Shown: piece by piece, positions 50,032 through 56,733 of the stretch
Position numbering within the stretch: position 1 is the first letter of the stretch
How the letters are laid out: each line of letters opens with the position of its first letter
NCBI GenBank assembly: GCA_020631815.1
Contig: JACKGW010000001.1
Location: 310,001 to 374,000 of the forward strand
DNA from: Planctomycetota bacterium
GTDB taxonomy: Bacteria; Planctomycetota; PLA2; JAEUHO01
Direction: 5' to 3'
DNA length: 64,000 bases
Made by a program: the position numbers and the translations under genes
The notes under the pieces: model-generated
What the model was told of the DNA's origin: nothing
Seen by the model: only the letters and a program-made list of their open reading frames with translations
Databases searched by the model: none

Positions 50032-51099
50032 TCAGACCTCCACCAACGGGGCAAGCAGCGCTGGAATCGACCCGACGTCCTCGCCCAGGGCCAGCGTGTA
50101 CACGGGGGCCCCGCGCGAGATCGCGGCCAGGCGCGTGAACGTGGCGTGCGCGGCACCCGGTAGGGGCAGGAGCGAGCTCGGTGCCAGCGCGGCCATGCAG
50201 GCGGCGGCTGTTGCGGGCTCCAGGCGCGACGTGGGTTCACCCGTCACGTGGGGCAGCAGGATCGCGGCCACCTCGAAGTCGGGCAGCATCCGGCCCCACG
50301 TGCGCCCGACGAACAGCAGGCCCTTCTCGAGGTCGAGGCGCTCTTCGTTGGCCAGATGCTCGGCAAGCTTGGGCATGCGCTCGAGCGTCCCCGGGCGCAC
50401 CGTGGCGCTGGCGTACAGCGCGCTCCCGCGAAGCGGGGGCCCCGGGTCGAGCACGAGGTTGTTGTCGCCCGCGTAGGACCAGCCGGCTTCCACGCAGAGC
50501 AGCGCCGTCGTGGACTTGCCGCTGAAGCCCTTGCCCGTCAGGAGCAAGCCACGGCCGTTCCGCCCGACGGCGGCGGCGTGGACGATCTGCAGTCCGCGGT
50601 CGCCCAGCCACCATGCCCACAGCGGCCGCAGGGGGCAGGCCGTCTCGTAGTAGGGAATCGCGCGCGCGTCGCGCGTCCACACCAACGCGCGATGCGCGTC
50701 GGCGTCGTACGCCAGGAGCACGCCCGAGCCGAGGTTGTAGGTGAAGCGCAGCGCGCCCTCGCGGTAGCCCTTCACTTCGCCGCGGGCAAGCAGGTCCTCG
50801 TGCTCCCACGGTGGAGGAGGCATGGCGACGCCGCTCTCCGTCGAGTCGAACAGGTGCACGTGGAAGCCGCGTGCCTCCGACGTGACGGCGGCGTGCTCGA
50901 GCGACGGCCAGATCGCCTCGCGCATCGCATGCCCGGCGAAGTGGAGGGTGGCGTCCTGCCCGGCCAGGCGCACGTGCTCGACGGTGCTCGGTGTGCGTTG
51001 GGAGGCGTCCTCCCACGCGCGGAAGGCTGCTTCGAGGAAGGTCCGTCCGCGGGTCGCGTCGATCGTGTCGTGCGTGGCGCCGCGCTCAGGGCTTTGCAT
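50032..51099 (-). CDS. HprK-related kinase (HPr-rel-A type)
   Basis: A 355-residue HPr-kinase-like protein. The signature is GLQIVHAAAVGRNGRGLLLT followed by the P-loop GKGFSGKSTTALLCVEAGW (Walker A 189-197), then YAGDNNLVLD, where the DD/DN motif binds metal. HprK homologs outside the sugar-phosphotransferase system include tailoring kinases that phosphorylate peptides, for example in some lasso-peptide pathways. The N-terminal ~150 residues have no recognised domain. It overlaps the PqqD gene by 14 bases and is followed directly by the GT2 genes. The family resembles HprK-related kinase A (TIGR04352, from memory); its substrate is unknown. Confidence 0.85.
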   Translation of the reverse strand: MQSPERGATHDTIDATRGRTFLEAAFRAWEDASQRTPSTVEHVRLAGQDATLHFAGHAMREAIWPSLEHAAVTSEARGFHVHLFDSTESGVAMPPPPWEHEDLLARGEVKGYREGALRFTYNLGSGVLLAYDADAHRALVWTRDARAIPYYETACPLRPLWAWWLGDRGLQIVHAAAVGRNGRGLLLTGKGFSGKSTTALLCVEAGWSYAGDNNLVLDPGPPLRGSALYASATVRPGTLERMPKLAEHLANEERLDLEKGLLFVGRTWGRMLPDFEVAAILLPHVTGEPTSRLEPATAAACMAALAPSSLLPLPGAAHATFTRLAAISRGAPVYTLALGEDVGSIPALLAPLVEV

Positions 51100-51517
51100 G
51101 CGGCCAGCCTGCTTCGTCCACCTCGTGGATCGGGTCCACGAGGAACAGCTCCTGCAGGTCGGCGAACTCCTCGATCGTCGGGGGCTGGAACGCTGCACGC
51201 TTCGCGGGCGGCTCGGCCGGTGCAGGGCGATCCGCGGGGGGCTCGCCAACCAGCACGAGCCCTCGCTTCTCGAGGTCGGCCAAGAACGTCGCCGCCGCGG
51301 CCTCCGCGGTCGCGGCCTCCACCTCGAAGGCGGCAGCCAGCGCAGCCGCGGCGTCGCTCGCCGTGGCACCGCGCGACACCGCGGCCCAAACCGCCGTTCC
51401 GCCTTCGTCGAGCCGGAAGTAATGCCCCGACGGGAAGTGGATCAGGATCACCTCGGCGTCGAACGCCTCGTGGGCGACGTCACGCTGGTTGGGTACGTAG
51501 CAGGGACCGTTCTCCAT
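51086..51517 (-). CDS. PqqD-like protein with peptide-like C-terminal tail
   Basis: A 143-residue protein, first gene of the operon. Residues 1 to about 90 form a PqqD-type winged helix (RiPP recognition element-like): FDAEVILIHFPSGHYFRLDE, GGTAVWAAVSRGATASDAAA, FLADLEKRGLVL. Residues 112-143 form a separate tail: EEFADLQELFLVDPIHEVDE followed by AGWPHAKP, after a Pro/Ala-rich linker. This tail is not part of a PqqD fold and looks like a conserved peptide motif fused to its own carrier. The match to the HPr-rel-A system PqqD family (TIGR04353) is from memory. It may present the tail to the kinase, glycosyltransferases or nucleotidyltransferase encoded downstream. Confidence 0.82.
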   Translation of the reverse strand: MENGPCYVPNQRDVAHEAFDAEVILIHFPSGHYFRLDEGGTAVWAAVSRGATASDAAAALAAAFEVEAATAEAAAATFLADLEKRGLVLVGEPPADRPAPAEPPAKRAAFQPPTIEEFADLQELFLVDPIHEVDEAGWPHAKP

Positions 51518-51654
51518 GTCCCGAGGATACCGCCGGGACGCCTGCTCGGCGCGCCGTAGACGCGCCCGCTTGGGTCCCCAGGTCGCGCCTTGCTCGCGGG
51601 GTCCGGCTACGCTTGGGCCTGCCCCCGAGCGGGCGCGGGAATCGGGGACGAGAC

Positions 51655-52323
51655 GTGACGCAGCGCATGTGCCCTCAGTGTGGCGGCCTCATGACGCTTG
51701 CCGGGCAGTGCCCGCACTGTGCCGCAGGCGCGCCGATGCCCGTCGTCCCGACCGCGCGTGGCGGAGACACCTCGGAGTCCGTCCTCTGGAGGGGATCGCC
51801 GTCCGCCCTGCTGTTGATCCCCAGCTGCGCTCGACGCCTGCTGGTGCTCGTGCTGCTGGGTCTGATTGCGTACCGAGTTGGTCCGTTGCTCTCGTTCTTG
51901 GCGGAGCACGTGAGCGGGCTACGACAGCCTATTGCCAAGCATCGCGAGGGGCTTGAGACGATGGTCCCCTGGATCTGCCTCCTGCTTGCTCTCTGGGCGG
52001 TCTATGGGCTCGTGGTCCGGTACCTGCGCGTCAAGAGCCAGAGCTACGTGCTGACCAACCAGCGTCTCCAGATCGAGTTCGGCATCCTGAGCAAGGCGGC
52101 CGACGACATCGACCTGCGGGCCGTCAAGGAGACGGCGTTCCACCAGGGCGCGTTCCAGCGCCTGATCGGCATCGGCACCGTGCACGTCATGTCCGGCGAC
52201 CAGCTCGAGGCCCTGGCCTACTTCCGCATGCCTGGTATCCACGATCCCCGCTCGGTGCGCGAGCTCATCCGATCCGCCGCCTACGCTTGGTCCCAGCACG
52301 CGATGTACGTGCGCGAGGCGTGA
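51655..52323 (+). CDS. Zinc-ribbon and PH-domain (bPH2) membrane protein
   Basis: A 222-residue protein. An N-terminal zinc ribbon CPQCGGLM ... CPHC (residues about 5-23) is followed by two membrane segments (RRLLVLVLLGLIAYRVGPLL and MVPWICLLLALWAVYGLVVR) and a bacterial PH-like domain: SQSYVLTNQRLQIEFGILSK, DIDLRAVKETAFHQGAFQR and IGIGTVHVMSGDQ. The 'Y-x-lT-n-x-R ... e-i-p-l-x-x-I' layout matches the bPH2 (PF03703-type) family of membrane proteins. Function unknown, perhaps membrane stress or lipid sensing. GTG at 51655 chosen, with GGGGACGAG upstream; ATG at 51667 is possible. Confidence 0.85.
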   Translation: MTQRMCPQCGGLMTLAGQCPHCAAGAPMPVVPTARGGDTSESVLWRGSPSALLLIPSCARRLLVLVLLGLIAYRVGPLLSFLAEHVSGLRQPIAKHREGLETMVPWICLLLALWAVYGLVVRYLRVKSQSYVLTNQRLQIEFGILSKAADDIDLRAVKETAFHQGAFQRLIGIGTVHVMSGDQLEALAYFRMPGIHDPRSVRELIRSAAYAWSQHAMYVREA

Positions 52324-52355
52324 GCGTTCGGCATGGCACCGAGGACACCGACCCC

Positions 52356-52874
52356 ATGACGGTCGACATCCTCTGCGTGACGGGCCCCTGCGGCAGTGGC
52401 AAGTCCACGGTGGGCTTCGAGTGCATGGAGCAGCTCGAGCGCGCGGGCGTGTCGGCGGCCTTCGTGGACGGCGAGCTGGCCTACTTCCACCCCAAGCCCG
52501 CGACCGACCGCTGGGGCTACGCCGTGGCCGAGGATGGACTGCGCGCCCTGTGGGGTGTGTACGCGGCTGCCGGCCACACGCGCCTGCTCCTCTCGCGCGT
52601 CCTCGAAGACGACGAGCAGCTGGCCATCGTCGAGCGTGCGATCCCGGACGCCCGGATTCGTCTCTACCGTCTCGTCGCGACCCCCGCCACGATCGAGGCG
52701 CGGCTGCGCCAGCGTGAGATCGGCAGCGGCCTCGCGTGGCACATGGAGCGGAGCGCCGAGATCGCCCGCTCTACGTTGGGGGAGCCCGTCGACGCCGAGC
52801 GTGGCGTCGTGGAGATAGCGAGGGACATCCTGCAGCGCGCATGTTGGCTGCCGCCGGAGGCGGCGTCGTCATGA
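52356..52874 (+). CDS. P-loop kinase-like protein, first gene of a cREC cassette
   Basis: A 172-residue small P-loop protein: ILCVTGPCGSGKSTVGFECM gives Walker A (GPCGSGKST), then AAFVDGELAYFH as the strand that often binds the acceptor, and a final helical part with RLRQREIGSGLAW. This is the layout of small-molecule or nucleotide kinases. It overlaps the cREC gene by ATGA; the three genes up to 53583 form one tight cassette. The substrate is unknown. The gene is preceded by the unrelated PH-domain gene with a 32-base gap, so it may be in the same transcript. Confidence 0.82.
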   Translation: MTVDILCVTGPCGSGKSTVGFECMEQLERAGVSAAFVDGELAYFHPKPATDRWGYAVAEDGLRALWGVYAAAGHTRLLLSRVLEDDEQLAIVERAIPDARIRLYRLVATPATIEARLRQREIGSGLAWHMERSAEIARSTLGEPVDAERGVVEIARDILQRACWLPPEAASS

Positions 52875-53185
52875 AGGTCTACCTCGACGACGAACGCCCG
52901 ACGCCGCCCGGCTGGATCGGAGTCCGCTGGCCCGAAGAGGCCATCCACCTGCTCGAGGCGGGTGGCGTCAGCGAGATCAGCCTGGACCACGACCTGGGCG
53001 ACGACGAGCGCGGCACGGGCTACACCGTGCTGCTCTGGATCGAGAAGGCCGTGGCCACGCGCGGGTTCATTCCCCCGCGGATCCACATCCACACGGCCAA
53101 CGCCTCGGCCCGATCCAAGATGATGCTCGGCGTGGCCAGCATCGAGCGCCTGGTCCGCTCGGTCGATGAGGATCGCGACTCGTGA
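52871..53185 (+). CDS. Cyclic-phosphate-processing receiver (cREC)-like protein
   Basis: A 104-residue receiver-like protein. It shows MKVYLDDERPTPPGWIGVRW at the start, then SEISLDHDLGDDERGTGYTV and RIHIHTANASARSKM. The 'DDeRptP' start and the 'LDhDLgddeRgtGytv' loop are characteristic of the cyclic-phosphate processing receiver (cREC) family predicted in RNA-repair or nucleotide-signalling contexts (family name from memory). It has acidic pairs as in receiver domains but is shorter. Overlaps both neighbours (ATGA before, GTGA after), hinting at a joint function. Confidence 0.75.
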   Translation: MKVYLDDERPTPPGWIGVRWPEEAIHLLEAGGVSEISLDHDLGDDERGTGYTVLLWIEKAVATRGFIPPRIHIHTANASARSKMMLGVASIERLVRSVDEDRDS

Positions 53186-53583
53186 ACATCTGGTTCGTCG
53201 ACGACCGGGCCAGCAACCGCGCGGCGTGGCGCGCCAGCTTCCCTGAGGCCATTCGCAAGGTCAGCGCCCTGCGCACCTTCGAGTCCGTGCCCGACATCTT
53301 CGCCGCCTTCGATGCCGGCGACTGGCCCGATGTGCTCTTCGTCGACTTCTTCCTGAAGGACTTCACGGGCTTGGATGTCGTGGAGCGCGTACTGGCCGAC
53401 GCGCGATCCACGCCCCTCTTGATTGCCCACTCAACCCTCTCCCCGGCCAACGCCCAGCTCCTCGCCGCAGGCGCGCACCTCACGCTCGAGAAGCGCCGCA
53501 ACATGCCGCGCACCCAGAGCATCGTCGACACGTTCCGGACGCCGGCCGACCTGGAGCGCCTCGTCCGCCAGCACCTCGGCTGA
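53182..53583 (+). CDS. Stand-alone response-regulator receiver domain
   Basis: A 133-residue REC domain without an output domain. It has the acidic pair near residues 7-8 (WFVDDRASN), the phosphoacceptor Asp in DVLFVDFFLKD (about residue 55), the Ser/Thr position in LLIAHSTLSP and the Lys in LEKRRN (about 104). It ends after TFRTPADLERLVRQHL. Alone, such domains act as phosphorelay or regulatory partners. GTG start overlapping the cREC gene. It converges, without overlap, on the phosphotransferase gene. Confidence 0.85.
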   Translation: MNIWFVDDRASNRAAWRASFPEAIRKVSALRTFESVPDIFAAFDAGDWPDVLFVDFFLKDFTGLDVVERVLADARSTPLLIAHSTLSPANAQLLAAGAHLTLEKRRNMPRTQSIVDTFRTPADLERLVRQHLG

Positions 53584-53586
53584 CCG

Positions 53587-54603
53587 CTACTTCCACGCCC
53601 CCCAAGGACGATCCGCCAAGAAGCCGCGGATCCCCGCAGCGACCGGATCGTCCTCCTGCCGGGCGTGGTCCGGTTGAGTCGAGGCCAACAGCCGCCGCCA
53701 CGCCAGCGCCCGCTGCAGCGTGCCCGTGCGCCGGGACGCATCCGCGGCGTCGACCAACGCCGCTCGTGATCCGTAGCTGGTCCACGCCTCCAAGTACGCA
53801 TCGCGCAGTCGCTGCAGCTCGCTTGCGTCAGGCTCGAGTCCCAGGCGATAGGCCAGCGAGCGCAGCGTCACGACGAGCGTGTGGAAGGGGTGTGCGATGC
53901 ACGCGTCGCCCCAGTCGAACACGGTGAGACGAGGCGACACGTCGCTCTCGCTACCGTCCACCAGCACATTGCCGTCGTGCAGGTCATCGTGCTGGATCGA
54001 ATCTGGGATCCCGGCTGCGGCAAGCCGGCTCACCAAGTGCTCAAGCAAGCCCAAGCCGCTGCGGAGGAGGGCGGCGTACGCCGGATCCGTCGCCCCGTCG
54101 CGTCGCCCCACCTCGTCGAGGACTTGCCGGGTCGCATCGAGGAGGCCTGCGCTCTCGAAGCTCGGGACGCCTGCGGCCAGAAGCCCGGACACGAGAGGAG
54201 CGGCCCTCTGCTGCAGCTCCGCGTACGCAGGTAGCAGGCGCTCCCAGACAGCCAGCTGACGTTCGTCGGGCGCGTACTCCCGAAGCCGCATGCCGCCGTC
54301 CCGCGTCAGCAACCACCCGTGCTTCGCATCGTGGGCGATCACCTCGGGAAGCAGCTCCGGCGCTACCTCCCGCAGCATCAACACGATCGACCCCTCCGCC
54401 GCCACCTCCGGCCCAGGCGCCTTGAACCACACGACGCCCGCGTCCGTCGGGAGCCGGGCCACCCGTGTCCAAGATGTCGTGTGGACGACCTCGAGATCGG
54501 CGAGCCTGCAGAGCCCCCGCGCCGCTAGGTGTTGGTCCAGCCACCTCGTAGCCGCCAACCACGCGGCACCGTCACTGGATCCGAGGGGTGTCTGTGCTTC
54601 CAC
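53587..54603 (-). CDS. APH-family phosphotransferase
   Basis: A 338-residue aminoglycoside/choline-kinase-like phosphotransferase. Brenner-type catalytic motif SIQHDDLHDGNVLVDG (about residues 218-233) and the metal-binding LTVFDWGDACIAHPF shortly after are diagnostic. The N-lobe has VVWFKAPGPEVAAEGSIVLM, supplying the ATP-binding Lys and Glu. The substrate is unknown; similarity to resistance enzymes does not prove an antibiotic target. The start is uncertain: GTG at 54603 is used, because the upstream frame is low-complexity and no good ATG is available. It is the last ordinary gene before the defence island. Confidence 0.85.
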   Translation of the reverse strand: MEAQTPLGSSDGAAWLAATRWLDQHLAARGLCRLADLEVVHTTSWTRVARLPTDAGVVWFKAPGPEVAAEGSIVLMLREVAPELLPEVIAHDAKHGWLLTRDGGMRLREYAPDERQLAVWERLLPAYAELQQRAAPLVSGLLAAGVPSFESAGLLDATRQVLDEVGRRDGATDPAYAALLRSGLGLLEHLVSRLAAAGIPDSIQHDDLHDGNVLVDGSESDVSPRLTVFDWGDACIAHPFHTLVVTLRSLAYRLGLEPDASELQRLRDAYLEAWTSYGSRAALVDAADASRRTGTLQRALAWRRLLASTQPDHARQEDDPVAAGIRGFLADRPWGAWK

Positions 54604-54892
54604 CCTCGCAGTTTGCCCTGTGGGTTTGGCTCCGCCATTGCAGGACTTGGTGGCGCGATGGTCCAGTCGTCGAGAGGCACCGCACGCGCCGCCGTGTCCC
54701 CTGGATGCGCCTTGTAGCTTGCGTGCAGGGAGCTGCCGACGGGTGTTGTTGGGAACCGACCGACATTCCACATACCATGTGACGCCGGATCGAACTTCGG
54801 GGGAGGGTCCTATCGGCAAGGCCTGATAGGCGGCCTGCCAATCCGGCGGTCGGAGTTCTCCTGGCCATCAAGAAGCGGAGGCGTGTCAGCTC

Positions 54893-56728
54893 ATGAATCG
54901 CATGCGTGACGAAGCGGATGACGAGCTGGATCTGTCATCGATCGCGGAACAACTGGCCGAGCTCTCCGCGGGCACCGACTGCCCCAAGGATGTGACGGCG
55001 CCAAGCCAGTTCGACGCAGACGAAGTGGATTGGAGCAGCAACGCATGGATTGCTCGCCTACAAGCGGTCGATGGCTGGCTCAGTCTCGAGAGCGGCGTTG
55101 CGCGCAATGTGAGCGCGTCAGAGGCACTCGCTCGGCTGTTTGAGGAGCTGGGCCTCCCAGATGCACGAGTCGGCTTCGCCGAATACGAAGGCCTAGCGCA
55201 GCTCAGTCCTCGGGGATTCTCCGTTCTGGAGAGCTATCTGCAGCGAGCGCTCAACTTGAAGCGGCGCTTCGAGGAGGAGGTCGAGCAGGGCGCAAGTGTT
55301 GCCGACGCCAGTCGACGATGGCGCGAGGGCTGGGAAGAAGACCTGACCGCTGAGGACAATCGTCCTGTGCAGGTGAACGCGCAGGTTGCGGCTTGGAGGA
55401 TCAAGGACTTCCGCGACAACGCGCAAGAGGGCCGTCTGGATCTGAACCCGTCCTACCAGCGCGATGTCGTGTGGTCGAACTCCGACTCGCAGAAGCTGAT
55501 TGAGTCGGTTCTGCGGGGCATCCCACTGCCCTCCGTGATCTTGAATCAACGTATGGACAGTCAGCAGTTCGAAATCGTGGATGGCAAGCAACGCCTCACG
55601 GCAATCTTGAGGTTCATTGGCGAGCATCCGGCAGGCGTCAGATATGCGAAGGAGCGATCGACCGCCGATGTTCCCCTCGATGCGTTTCAGAACAACTACC
55701 GTAAGTGGCGGAGGGTGCATGGCTTGAGCGCGAAGGAAGAGCGGCGCCTTTATCTCCCCTTCAGTCTCGCGCGGTTTGACGACGGCGACCCTCTTGCGCC
55801 TCTCTCGGGCCGCTTCTTCAGCGAGATTCAGGACAAGAAGGTGCTCATCCAGGGCAAAGAGCATACCGTTCGGGACCTCTTCCTTTCCGCTGCTAGCAAG
55901 TACCTGTTGCCCATCATTCTCTATGAGGAGACGGACCTTCGGCAGATCCATCGTGTGTTCGGGCTCTACAACAAGCAGGGTAAGCACCTGAATGCCGAGG
56001 AGCTTCGCAACGCTATCTACCATCATCTCGAGTTGACTCGGCTGCTCCTCGCGCTCAGTGGAGATGGTGCCGAGGCGTCCTCTGTATCGGGGGTGGCGCG
56101 GAAGTTCCGAACGAGTCCTGTGCGGCGCGTGCTGACTACGATGAACGTGCAGGACGCCCGCTTCCACATGACCAAGCTCGCGTCTTGGGTGACAGCGTTG
56201 ATGGTTCAGGATCCGCGGAAGGGGGATGGCTCTGTTGCTACGCCCTCTACCGCGGGATTCATCAACAAGATGTTGGATCGGATTGACGCTAGGCCGGGTC
56301 ATCCCCTCCGATCTGAGTCGGGGCTGTCGAGTCTCGCGTCCATGTTGAGCCAAGGCGCAGAGCTGATGGAGGTCCTCTGCCTCGAGGAGGCGTTTCCTTC
56401 CGGCTACCAGAACACCTCACAGAGCACCGAGAAGTGGGCCGATCTTCCGGTCGTCGCAACGTGGCTCGCGTGCACGCTCGCAGTCCTCGCTGGCATCAAG
56501 CCGAGCTCGGGTCATCAGCTCGCGGACGACGTCATTGAGCGTGTCGGCTCCGTGCGGCCTCCCGACAAGCAGCAGAGTAGGTCGCAGTGGTGCTACATTG
56601 CGAAGGCATCGCTGGTGCTGCTTGATGCGCTTGGGGTTGACTTGGAGGCTCTTGAGGCCAAGCTCTCCGCCACGTTTGACTTCGACTGCATCCCGGCTCT
56701 GCAGGCAATCAGGCAGCTGGGCGCGTAG
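54893..56728 (+). CDS. DUF262-domain protein, first gene of the Z1 defence island
   Basis: A 611-residue protein with a DUF262 (GmrS/ParB-like) domain at about residues 175-390. It has LDLNPSYQRDVVWSNSDSQK, LIESVLRGIPLPSVILNQR and QFEIVDGKQRLTAILRF, where DGKQR is a variant of the catalytic D-G-Q-Q-R motif. The N-terminal ~150 residues and the C-terminal ~250 have no recognised domain. DUF262 proteins use an NTP-driven nuclease or regulatory activity against modified DNA or in abortive defence. It stops 5 bases before the Z1 gene and appears to be part of the same operon. Here it takes the place often held by another ATPase, such as a MutL/MORC type. Confidence 0.88.
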   Translation: MNRMRDEADDELDLSSIAEQLAELSAGTDCPKDVTAPSQFDADEVDWSSNAWIARLQAVDGWLSLESGVARNVSASEALARLFEELGLPDARVGFAEYEGLAQLSPRGFSVLESYLQRALNLKRRFEEEVEQGASVADASRRWREGWEEDLTAEDNRPVQVNAQVAAWRIKDFRDNAQEGRLDLNPSYQRDVVWSNSDSQKLIESVLRGIPLPSVILNQRMDSQQFEIVDGKQRLTAILRFIGEHPAGVRYAKERSTADVPLDAFQNNYRKWRRVHGLSAKEERRLYLPFSLARFDDGDPLAPLSGRFFSEIQDKKVLIQGKEHTVRDLFLSAASKYLLPIILYEETDLRQIHRVFGLYNKQGKHLNAEELRNAIYHHLELTRLLLALSGDGAEASSVSGVARKFRTSPVRRVLTTMNVQDARFHMTKLASWVTALMVQDPRKGDGSVATPSTAGFINKMLDRIDARPGHPLRSESGLSSLASMLSQGAELMEVLCLEEAFPSGYQNTSQSTEKWADLPVVATWLACTLAVLAGIKPSSGHQLADDVIERVGSVRPPDKQQSRSQWCYIAKASLVLLDALGVDLEALEAKLSATFDFDCIPALQAIRQLGA

Positions 56729-56733
56729 GTCAG

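Noticed and set aside
54604..54892. Promoter or boundary repeat upstream of the DUF262 gene
   Set aside because: Short hairpin-like stretches exist, but no clear -35/-10 pair or repeat matching the other end of the island could be supported.
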